A DNA stretch of 49,576 bases from Acidobacteriota bacterium (GTDB taxonomy: Bacteria > Acidobacteriota > Vicinamibacteria > Vicinamibacterales > CAVVIG01). Both the position numbers and the translations under genes were made by a program. Below, piece by piece: positions 1 through 7,610 of this stretch (position 1 is its first letter; each line of letters opens with the position of its first letter). Under the pieces are notes generated by a model, which made no database searches, was not told the DNA's origin, and saw only the letters and a program-made list of their open reading frames with translations. The stretch spans positions 1 to 49,576 of the forward strand of contig QHWJ01000246.1 in NCBI GenBank assembly GCA_003222535.1. The letters are read 5' to 3'.

Positions 1-1
1 C

Positions 2-808
2 GTCGCGCAGTTCGAAATGGAGCTGCAGCGCGCCAAAGTGCTGCAGCACGACTTGATCAAGAGCTACGTGCGGCTGCCGGACCTGCAGCAGAAGCGCATG
101 GTCGAGTTCGCGCACTCCATCGGGGTGCCGGTGGCGACGCACGAGATCTATCCCGCCGCTTTCGTCGGCGTCGACAACACCGAGCATACCGGCGCGACCA
201 GCCGTCGCGGCTACTCGCCGAAGATCGCGACCCTTCAGCGCAGCTACGAGGACGTCGTGCAGCTGTTCGGCAGGAGCGGCCGCATCTTCTGCCCGATGAT
301 CTCGCCCGCCGGCACGCGCAGGCTCCTTGATCTCGAGCCCGACCTGGCCAACGATCCGCGTTTCAAGCTGTATCCGCTGTGGATTCAAGAGCAGCTCGTG
401 TCGCGCCAGATGAACGCCTTCGCCGCGCCGGTCGATCCGGCCGCCGGGAGCGGGAAGATGGTGATGGACATCATGCGCGCGGGCGGGCTCGTGGTCGCCG
501 GCACCGACACGCCGAACGCGATCAACCTGCACGGCGAGATTGCCGCGTACACGCTGGCCGGCATGACGAACTACGAAGCGCTGAAGGCGGCGACGGTGAA
601 TCCCGCCCGGGCCCTCGCGCTGGACGCCGGCACGATTGAAGCGGGCAAGCTCGCCGACCTCGTGATGGTCGACGGCGATCCGCTCGCGAACATCGCGAAC
701 GCGCACAAGGTCCGCCGTGTGATCGCGAACGGCCGGCTCTACGATGTCGATCAGCTCGTGAAAGCGGACGCCGGTCCCGAGCGAACCTCGTCGGGTGTCG
801 TCCGGTAG
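2..808 (+). CDS. Amidohydrolase-family protein, C-terminal part (5' end outside window)
   Basis: The reading frame is open from the window edge, so this is the last 268 residues of a longer protein and the ATG at 17 need not be the start. The C-terminal half has the layout of metal-dependent amidohydrolases of the imidazolonepropionase-like group: a GTDTP segment carrying the late metal/catalytic Asp, then AAYTLAGMTNYEALKAAT, NPARALALD, and the closing beta-sandwich stretch GTIEAGKLADLVMVDGDPL followed by VRRVIANGRL. These enzymes hydrolyse amide or related bonds in a TIM barrel. The substrate cannot be told, because the N-terminal HxH metal motif lies outside the window. Seen: the motifs. 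Known: their meaning in the family. It is followed after 90 bp by a TonB-dependent receptor on the same strand. Confidence 0.85.
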   Translation, partial: VAQFEMELQRAKVLQHDLIKSYVRLPDLQQKRMVEFAHSIGVPVATHEIYPAAFVGVDNTEHTGATSRRGYSPKIATLQRSYEDVVQLFGRSGRIFCPMISPAGTRRLLDLEPDLANDPRFKLYPLWIQEQLVSRQMNAFAAPVDPAAGSGKMVMDIMRAGGLVVAGTDTPNAINLHGEIAAYTLAGMTNYEALKAATVNPARALALDAGTIEAGKLADLVMVDGDPLANIANAHKVRRVIANGRLYDVDQLVKADAGPERTSSGVVR

Positions 809-898
809 TCAGTCGGCTTCGTCGGCGCGTCTCTCCGTAATGGAGCTCCCGTCAGTGGCCGGCGGGCCGCCGGGCCCGCCTCAAAGGAGGATCCGACC

Positions 899-3799
899 GT
901 GCGCACCACCATGATTGTCGTCGTCGGTCTGCTGCTCGTGCTTGCGTCCGCGGCGTCGGGGCAGGAAGTCCTCGTCATTGGTGCGGTGACCGACGAGTCG
1001 AAGGCGGTCATTCCCGGCGTCACGGTGACGGCCGTCGATCTCGAAACCGGTCGTCAGTTCACCGGCGTCAGCAACGAGAACGGCGAGTACCGCCTGTCGA
1101 ATATGCAGCCGGGCGCGTACAGATTCCAGGCCGATCTGTCCGGATTCGCCACCGTCGTCATCGCGCGCGTCGAGCTGCTCGTCGGTCAGCACGCCACGAT
1201 TCCGTTCACGATGAAACTGGCGCGGCTGACCGAGACGGTGACTGTCACCGGCGAGTCGCCGCTCGTCGACACCCATTCCTCGCAAGTGGCAGGCAACGTC
1301 GACCGGCGGCAGATGGAGGATCTGCCGCTTCAGGGCCGCAACTGGATGGAGCTGGCGATGATCGTCAAGGGCATCACCGCCAACGACGTGAGCGATCGGC
1401 CCGGCGTGCGGGACGGGCAGTTCCAGCTCAATCTCGACGGCCAGCAGATCACGCAGCAGGTCGCCGGCTCCGGATTCGGCCAGCCCAAGTTCAGCCGGGA
1501 AGCGATTGCCGAGTTCCAGGTCGTCACCAACCTGTTCGACATCACGCAGGGACGCTCGATCGGTATTCAGGTGCAGGCGGTGTCGAGGGCGGGTACCAAC
1601 AAGCTGGCGGGCAGTTATTACGGGTACTTTCGTGACGACAAGTTCAACGCCGCAGACCCGATTGCGCTTCGCGTGCTGCCCTATTCAAACCAGCAGACCG
1701 GAGGTACGTTCGGCGGCCCCATCATCAAGGACAAGCTCCATTACTTCGCGTCGTACGAGTACGAACGCGAGCCGAGCACCATTCTGACCGCGCCGGCGGC
1801 GCTGCCGGGACAGAGCTTCTCGTTCGACACGAAGCTCATTCAGAACAGCTTTCTCGGACGAGTGGACTACACCCTCTCCGGCAAGGACCATCTCACCGTG
1901 CGTTCGTCGTACTGGGACTGGGGCTCGCCGTTCACCGGCCTGACCGGCACGACGCACCCGTCGCAGGCCGCGCACCGCACGCGGAAGGCGAGCAACACCG
2001 TGGGCAGCTTTGCGCGCATCTTCACCAGCAATCTGTTAGGGGAGCTCAAGTTCGGCTACAGCCACTTCGACTGGAAGAACCTGCTGTCGGTTCCGGCGCT
2101 CGCCAGCACGCCGAACTACGTGTTTCCGAACCTCACGGTCGGGCAGCCGAGAAACTACCCGCAGGAATTCTTTCAAAATACGTTCACGCTGAGGTACGAC
2201 CTCACCGCCCACAAGTCGAAACACGACATGAAACTTGGCGGCGAGTTTCTCCGCTGGCACGACACGGGCCAATGGCAGCTGCTCTCGCGCGGCGAGTTCA
2301 TCTTCAACACCTCTCCAGCCGACCTGGCGCGCCGGTTCCCGGCCGCTGCCTGGGACGACCCCACGAAATGGGATCTGTCCGGGCTCGACGCCTCGGTGCA
2401 ACGCTTCGACCAGAACTTCGGCGACTGGACGATCGACATTCCGCGGCCGACCTGGGCGATCTGGTTCGGCGACACCTGGTCGGCGAGCGACCGGCTCACC
2501 CTCAACGGCGGCGTCCGCTGGGACGACGACCTGGGCGCGATCGATCCGCCGTTTGTCAACCAGCCGGCCACGTTCAATCCTTCCGGGCGTACGCCGGTCG
2601 ACTCGGCCGGCATCACTCCGGGCGGGACCTTGTATCAGACCGGCTTGCGCGACCACAACAATGTGGCACCGCGCGTCGGCTTCACCTACAACGTCACCGA
2701 GCAGCAAGACTTCGTGGTCCGCGGCGGTACGGGCTTCTACTACTCCATACCCGACTCGAACACCACGTTCAGCCAGCAGTCGTTCAACGGCGCGCGCATT
2801 CTGGTCAACTCGTTCCCGAACGACAGGCTGCCCGGATTCATCGTCGATCCAACGCGCGGGAAGACCGGTGCGGACTTCGTGGCGGGCAAATATCCCCTGC
2901 CCGCACAAAACCCGCGCGTGATCGCGCACGACTACAAGATGCCTTACACCTGGCAAAGCGTCCTGGGGTTCCAGAAGCAGCTCGGCGCCGTTATGTCGGT
3001 CGAGTCCGACCTGACGTACTGGAATGCGCATAACCTGGGCAATCAGCTCGACCTGAACCTGCTGTTCAACCCGGCTACTGGATATCCCGTCAATCCCAAC
3101 ACCTTGCGCGCCGATCCGAAATTCACTCAGATCCAGTTCCTCGAGAGCCACGGCCAGGCCGATCTCGCGAGCATCGCGTCAGGGTTTACACGACGCTTCA
3201 GGAACAACTTTCAAGCCAACGTCACGTACACGCTGATGCTCTTTGCGCACGACGACACGACCGGCTTCCAGACGCAGCCGAACAACCAGTTCGATCGCAC
3301 GGCCGACTGGGCGCGGTCGACCGAGTTCCAGCGGCACACGCTTCGCGCGAGCGGCATCTACCGCTTGCCGTGGGACCTCTCGGTGTCGGGCGCGTACTTC
3401 TTCGGATCGGGGAACTACTATGCGACTACCATCGGGCTGAACCCGTTCGGCACGGGCGCCGGCCCCAACCGCTACAACAGCGGCGCCGCGCTCACGATTC
3501 CGGCCGCGGTCGCCGATCGGTACGACGGCCCGACCGTCATCGCGACGGGCGAGGTCGCGCCGCGCGATGCGCTCAAAGGCCAGCCGCTCCATAAAGTGGA
3601 CGTGCGCATGACGAAAGACATCAGGCTGGGTGCCCTGAAACTGACCGGGATCGCAGAAGTGTTCAACGTGTTCAACCACGCCAACTTCGGCGCCTACAAC
3701 GGCACGATCAACACGACGACGTTCGGGGAGCCGCGCCAGAACGCCGTGAACTCGTACTTTCCGCGCACGGCGCAGTTCGCCTTCAGGATTGCGTTCTAA
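899..3799 (+). CDS. TonB-dependent receptor, Oar-like, with carboxypeptidase regulatory domain
   Basis: Outer-membrane receptor of 966 residues. I chose the GTG at 899 because a strong ribosome site AAAGGAGG (883-890) lies 8 nt upstream and the product opens with a signal peptide (hydrophobic VVVGLLLVLASAASG). Next comes a Cna-B/carboxypeptidase regulatory-like fold at about residues 22-110 (VTDESKAVIPGVTVTAVDLE). The plug follows (TVTVTGESPLVDTHSS, LPLQGRNWMELAM), then a long beta-barrel ending in Phe (FAFRIAF), as in BAM substrates. Members import large or unknown ligands using TonB energy; the ligand cannot be inferred here. A second, longer paralogue follows, separated by a repeat array and a terminator, so the two genes are probably transcribed separately. 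Confidence 0.93.
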   Translation: MRTTMIVVVGLLLVLASAASGQEVLVIGAVTDESKAVIPGVTVTAVDLETGRQFTGVSNENGEYRLSNMQPGAYRFQADLSGFATVVIARVELLVGQHATIPFTMKLARLTETVTVTGESPLVDTHSSQVAGNVDRRQMEDLPLQGRNWMELAMIVKGITANDVSDRPGVRDGQFQLNLDGQQITQQVAGSGFGQPKFSREAIAEFQVVTNLFDITQGRSIGIQVQAVSRAGTNKLAGSYYGYFRDDKFNAADPIALRVLPYSNQQTGGTFGGPIIKDKLHYFASYEYEREPSTILTAPAALPGQSFSFDTKLIQNSFLGRVDYTLSGKDHLTVRSSYWDWGSPFTGLTGTTHPSQAAHRTRKASNTVGSFARIFTSNLLGELKFGYSHFDWKNLLSVPALASTPNYVFPNLTVGQPRNYPQEFFQNTFTLRYDLTAHKSKHDMKLGGEFLRWHDTGQWQLLSRGEFIFNTSPADLARRFPAAAWDDPTKWDLSGLDASVQRFDQNFGDWTIDIPRPTWAIWFGDTWSASDRLTLNGGVRWDDDLGAIDPPFVNQPATFNPSGRTPVDSAGITPGGTLYQTGLRDHNNVAPRVGFTYNVTEQQDFVVRGGTGFYYSIPDSNTTFSQQSFNGARILVNSFPNDRLPGFIVDPTRGKTGADFVAGKYPLPAQNPRVIAHDYKMPYTWQSVLGFQKQLGAVMSVESDLTYWNAHNLGNQLDLNLLFNPATGYPVNPNTLRADPKFTQIQFLESHGQADLASIASGFTRRFRNNFQANVTYTLMLFAHDDTTGFQTQPNNQFDRTADWARSTEFQRHTLRASGIYRLPWDLSVSGAYFFGSGNYYATTIGLNPFGTGAGPNRYNSGAALTIPAAVADRYDGPTVIATGEVAPRDALKGQPLHKVDVRMTKDIRLGALKLTGIAEVFNVFNHANFGAYNGTINTTTFGEPRQNAVNSYFPRTAQFAFRIAF

Positions 3800-3805
3800 A
3801 GAAAT

Positions 3806-4032
3806 GGTTAGGTCAGGTAGGTCGGATAGGTCGGGTAGGTCGGATAGGTCAGGTAGGTCGGGTAGGTTAGGTAGGTCGGATAGGTCAGGTAGGTTCAGGT
3901 AGGTCAGGTAGGTCGGATAGGTGAGGTAGGTCGGATAGGTCGGGTAGGTCGGGTAGGTCAGGTAGGTCGGATAGGTCGGGTAGGTCAGGTAGGTCGGGTA
4001 GGTCAGGTAGGTGAGGTAGGTCAGGTAGGTGA
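3806..4032 (+). repeat. Period-9 tandem array, unit close to GGTCGGGTA
   Basis: About 24 copies of a 9-bp unit GGTnnGnTA, mainly GGTCAGGTA, GGTCGGGTA and GGTCGGATA, with one single-base insertion near 3893-3902. It begins 7 nt after the stop codon of the upstream receptor and ends just before a rho-independent terminator. The minus strand is open across it and reads as TYPTYL repeats, which I regard as an artefact of the 9-bp period. The same unit recurs near 8912, 23760, 27648 and 42242. Confidence 0.95.
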
Positions 4033-4040
4033 GAACAGGA

Positions 4041-4076
4041 CGGGCTCTTCGCGGGCCCGACTGTTTCTTTTTCTTT
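4041..4076 (+). terminator. Rho-independent terminator after the first TonB-dependent receptor
   Basis: Stem CGGGCTC (4041-4047), loop TTCGC, stem GGGCCCG (4053-4059) with one G-U pair, followed by a T-rich tract with 11 T in the 15 bases 4062-4076. Both elements point to the plus strand, so transcription of the first receptor should end here before the next promoter. Confidence 0.75.
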
Positions 4077-4159
4077 ACGTGGCCACTCACGTCACTCCGT
4101 TCAGATCCAATCTGCCGGACACGGACGATTCTGCCCGCACAAGGAACTCGCTCAAGTTC

Positions 4160-4188
4160 TTGACAACAGGGCCGGCGAGGCTTACAAA
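4160..4188 (+). promoter_or_regulatory. Sigma-70-type promoter candidate for the second receptor
   Basis: TTGACA (4160-4165, perfect -35), 17-nt spacer, TACAAA (4183-4188, 4 of 6 matches to -10). The expected transcription start near 4195 lies upstream of the ATG at 4241 and downstream of the alternative GTG at 4079, which supports the shorter protein. Confidence 0.55.
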
Positions 4189-4240
4189 CGCAGGCAATTT
4201 TCGCGCGGCTCCCACTCCACCTTCGAAAGGGGCGCAGTTC

Positions 4241-7200
4241 ATGTCGCAGACACGAAGCGGGCTCTGCCACGGGATCATCATGGCGCTGGCTTTCACGCAT
4301 GCGGCTTACGCGCAGCGCACGACCGGCGACATCAGCGGCACGGTCACTGACGCCACGGGCGGCGTGCTGCCCGGCGTCACGATTACCGCCGTGTGCACAG
4401 CCACGAACTTCAGCCGATCGGCGGTTTCGGATGCGCAGGGCGGGTTCACGCTGCCGGAGCTGGCGGTGTGCGTCTATCGCGTGACGAGCGAGCTCGCCGG
4501 CTTCAAGTCCGTGGCGCGCGAGGTCCAGGTCGCGGTGAACACGGTGGCCAAATCGGACTTCCGGCTCGAGGTCGGCGCACAATCCGAAACCATCACCGTC
4601 GAGGGCGTCTCGCCGCTCGTCGAGTTCTCCGATAAGCTGAACAACAACGTCGACAAGGATCGGATCGATTCGATTCCGTTGAGCGGCCGCGATTTCAACT
4701 CTCTGCTCGGCGTCACGCCGGGCGTTCAGCGGGATCCCGGCGGCGGCTTCCTCGCCGTCAGCATCAGCGGGGCGCGGCGCACGTCGAACAACTACATGAT
4801 CGACGGCATCTCGAACAACGACCGCTACTACGGCGACTCGGTCCTCAATCAGACCGGCGTCGTCGGTGTGCCGGCGACGCTCGTGCCGATGGACGCGATC
4901 GCCGAGTTCACGGTGCAGCAGACGCCGTCAGCGGAGTTCGGCGTGAAGGGGGGCGGCGCCATCAACGTCGTGATGAAGAGCGGTACGAACCAGCCGCACG
5001 GCACGGCGTACTACTTCCGTCACGACGACTGGACCGATTCGCCGAACTATTTCGTCAAGAAGAGCGGCGGTTCGACGACGCCGGTAAAGAACCAGCAGTA
5101 CGGCGGCACGTTCGGCGGACCGATCGCGAAAGATCGCACGTTCTTCTTCGGGTACTACGAAGGACAGCGGCTCGCGGTCACCTCGCCGTATCAGGCGCAG
5201 GTGCCCACGCCGGCCGAGATCGGGGCCGCCCGCGCCCGCATCCAGGCGGCGGGCCTGACGGCCAGTCCGGTTGGCGAGAATCTGCTCAAGTTCTACCCGG
5301 TCGATCCGGCGGGCACCCTCACGGTGAACTCGGCCAACGTCGCCAACATGAGCACCTTTTCGGTGAAGGTCGACCATCAGGTGAACGCGCGGAACCTCGT
5401 GAACGGCCGCTTCTTCTTCGGGAACAGCTATCAATCGGCGCCTGCGTTCGTCGGCGAGCTGACCCCCGCCAACGGCCCGCAGGACATGTTCAACTCGGTC
5501 ACCGATCCGACCCGCATCGCGCTGGCCGGGTTCGTCTGGAACTCGACGCTGTCGTCGCGATCGCTTCTGCAGGTCCGGTTCGGCTACAACCGGATATCGC
5601 AGACGATCGACGTCAACAACAAGATCGATCCGGCCAGTCTGGGCCTGAACACCGGACCGCTCGATCCCGCGGACTTCGGCGTGCCGCAAGTGAATCTCGG
5701 AAACTTCGGGTACATCGGCGGCGTCGGCGGCTACCCGATCACGACATCGCCAACCGAAACGATGGACCTGTCCGGATCGCTCACGCAGTCGCGCGAGCGG
5801 CACACGATCAAGATCGGCGGCAACTGGCAGACGGGCAGGAACCACAGCGTTCGCAACCGCGCCCGCACGGTCATCACCGCAAGCGGGGGCGGCTCGTTCG
5901 ACGACGTGGATACGCTTGTCGGGCTCCTGCTCGGCCGGTTCGACAGCGTCGGCCGGTCGTTCGGGTCGACGTCGAGGGACATGTCACAGCACTCGATCGG
6001 TCTGTTCATCAACGACGACTGGAAGATCTCGTCGCAGGTGACCGTCAGCACTGGCCTGCGCTACGATCTGAACCTGCCGCTGCGCGAGGTGAACAACCTC
6101 GCGTCGAATTTCGATCCGTCGCGGGGCCTCGTCCGGCTCGGCGCCGGCCTCGATCGCCTCTACGACATCGACAAGAACAACTTCGGGCCACGCGTCGGCA
6201 TCGCGTGGGACGTCACCGGCGATGGCAGAACGAGCGTGCGGAGCGGGTACGCGCTCACCTACGACTTGCCGGACTTCAAGACGATCCACTCGCCGAACAC
6301 GACCTGGAGCGGACTCAGCGCGCGCGCCGGCTCGATGACGAACCCCGATCTCGGCGTGTACTCGGTCACGCTCAATGGCTCGCAGGCCAAGCCGCCCGAC
6401 GATCGGACGGCCACGTGCATCAATCCGAACGCGGCACCGACCGGCGACTTCGTCTGCGTCCAGCCGGGCGTGGCGATCTTCGGATCGAGCCCGACCGGTG
6501 CGCCGCCGTTCAACGCCTTCGCGATTCCGACCGACTACAAGACGCCGATGTACCACTACTTCCATGCGACGCTGCAGCGCGAGCTGTCCAGGGGCACCGC
6601 CGTCACCGTGACGTACCTCGGGTCGCGGGGACGCGATCAGTCGTGGTTCCGCGACATCAACGGTCCGCCGGTGGGCGCGTCATTCAGCGATCCGCAGCCC
6701 GCGCGGCCGTTCGCCACGCAATATCCGACGCTCGCGCACATCATCCAGCTCACCAACGACGGCAAGTCGTGGTACGACGCGCTGCAGCTCTCGTTCCGCC
6801 AGCAGTCGTGGCACGGAATCAACACGCAGTACAACTACACGCTGTCGAAATGCGAGGACTACAACTCCGACAACAGCCGCGGCCGGAATGATTTCCCACA
6901 GGCGAACAACCCGTACAATCCTGCCGCGAACCGCGGACCGTGCGGCTTCGACCGCCGTCACAATTTCAATGTGGGCGGCGTGTATGCCATTCCCGGGGGC
7001 AACCACGCCGTGACTCGCGGATGGGAGATCGGCACCGTCGTCACCGCGCTGAGCGGCCGTCCTTTCACGCCGAACCTCAGCAATCGCGACCGGACGGGAC
7101 AGGACACCGGCTCGATCCGCGCGGATTGTTCAGCGAGCCCAATCTACGACTTCACCAATCCGGAGAAGTTCATTTCGAACGCTGCGCAGGCGTTTGCCAC

Positions 7201-7498
7201 GCCCGCGACAGGCCAGCTCGGCACGTGCGGCCGCAACAGCGCGCGGCTCCCCGGCCTGGCGCAGTGGGATCTGAACATCATCAAGGACATCCACCTGTCG
7301 GGCAGCGCCCGCCTGCAGGCGCGATGGGAGATCTTCAACCTCCTCAACCGTGTCAATCTCGGATCGGCGCAAAGCACGAACGTGCGGAGCGGCCTGTTCG
7401 GCACCATCGGCTCGACGCCGGACGTCGACTCGGGCAACCCGGTCATCGCGCAGGGCGGCCCGCGGTCGATGCAGTGGGCCTTGAAGGTACTATTCTGA
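4241..7498 (+). CDS. TonB-dependent receptor, Oar-like, with carboxypeptidase regulatory domain
   Basis: A 1085-residue outer-membrane receptor. The frame is open back to 4079, but I start at ATG 4241: it has a GAAAGGGG ribosome site 8-15 nt upstream, a promoter candidate before it, and yields a proper signal peptide (GIIMALAFTHAAYAQ). Order: carboxypeptidase regulatory-like domain at about 25-110 (GDISGTVTDATGGVLPGVTI), plug with SISGARRTSNNYMIDGISNN, then a large barrel ending MQWALKVLF. The plug motif and barrel are typical of Oar/CirA-like acidobacterial receptors that are often paired with surface hydrolases; a sulfatase-fold protein follows on the same strand. The ligand is unknown. Confidence 0.93.
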   Translation: MSQTRSGLCHGIIMALAFTHAAYAQRTTGDISGTVTDATGGVLPGVTITAVCTATNFSRSAVSDAQGGFTLPELAVCVYRVTSELAGFKSVAREVQVAVNTVAKSDFRLEVGAQSETITVEGVSPLVEFSDKLNNNVDKDRIDSIPLSGRDFNSLLGVTPGVQRDPGGGFLAVSISGARRTSNNYMIDGISNNDRYYGDSVLNQTGVVGVPATLVPMDAIAEFTVQQTPSAEFGVKGGGAINVVMKSGTNQPHGTAYYFRHDDWTDSPNYFVKKSGGSTTPVKNQQYGGTFGGPIAKDRTFFFGYYEGQRLAVTSPYQAQVPTPAEIGAARARIQAAGLTASPVGENLLKFYPVDPAGTLTVNSANVANMSTFSVKVDHQVNARNLVNGRFFFGNSYQSAPAFVGELTPANGPQDMFNSVTDPTRIALAGFVWNSTLSSRSLLQVRFGYNRISQTIDVNNKIDPASLGLNTGPLDPADFGVPQVNLGNFGYIGGVGGYPITTSPTETMDLSGSLTQSRERHTIKIGGNWQTGRNHSVRNRARTVITASGGGSFDDVDTLVGLLLGRFDSVGRSFGSTSRDMSQHSIGLFINDDWKISSQVTVSTGLRYDLNLPLREVNNLASNFDPSRGLVRLGAGLDRLYDIDKNNFGPRVGIAWDVTGDGRTSVRSGYALTYDLPDFKTIHSPNTTWSGLSARAGSMTNPDLGVYSVTLNGSQAKPPDDRTATCINPNAAPTGDFVCVQPGVAIFGSSPTGAPPFNAFAIPTDYKTPMYHYFHATLQRELSRGTAVTVTYLGSRGRDQSWFRDINGPPVGASFSDPQPARPFATQYPTLAHIIQLTNDGKSWYDALQLSFRQQSWHGINTQYNYTLSKCEDYNSDNSRGRNDFPQANNPYNPAANRGPCGFDRRHNFNVGGVYAIPGGNHAVTRGWEIGTVVTALSGRPFTPNLSNRDRTGQDTGSIRADCSASPIYDFTNPEKFISNAAQAFATPATGQLGTCGRNSARLPGLAQWDLNIIKDIHLSGSARLQARWEIFNLLNRVNLGSAQSTNVRSGLFGTIGSTPDVDSGNPVIAQGGPRSMQWALKVLF

Positions 7499-7504
7499 TG
7501 ATTT

Positions 7505-7580
7505 GGAATTAAGAAGTCAGAATCTGGAATTCGAGCGCGCATTCCGCATTCCAAATTCCAAATTCCCAATTCCAAATTGC
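7505..7580. repeat. Inverted GGAATT / ATTCCAA short-repeat block
   Basis: Begins 6 nt after the receptor stop. GGAATT occurs on the left (7505-7510 and 7525-7530). Units of the complementary type ATTCCAA, AATTCCC and ATTCC fill 7541-7577. The block lies entirely in the spacer before the sulfatase-like gene; the open frame through it is the reason the downstream gene could be mis-started at 7503. Confidence 0.7.
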
Positions 7581-7610
7581 GATTGGACAAGCCTGGCGCC
7601 GCCCTTTTTC

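Noticed and set aside
2036-3151. 371-residue minus-strand open frame inside the first receptor
   Set aside because: Arg/Val-rich composition typical of antisense frames in high-GC DNA; the plus-strand product is a clear TonB-dependent receptor.
3806-4032. CRISPR array
   Set aside because: Unit is 9 bp with no spacers and no cas genes anywhere in the window.
3179-4582. Long minus-strand open frame with TYPTYL repeats across the first period-9 array
   Set aside because: It is antisense to two strong receptor genes, and its repetitive part is simply the 9-bp array read on the other strand. No domain or ribosome site.
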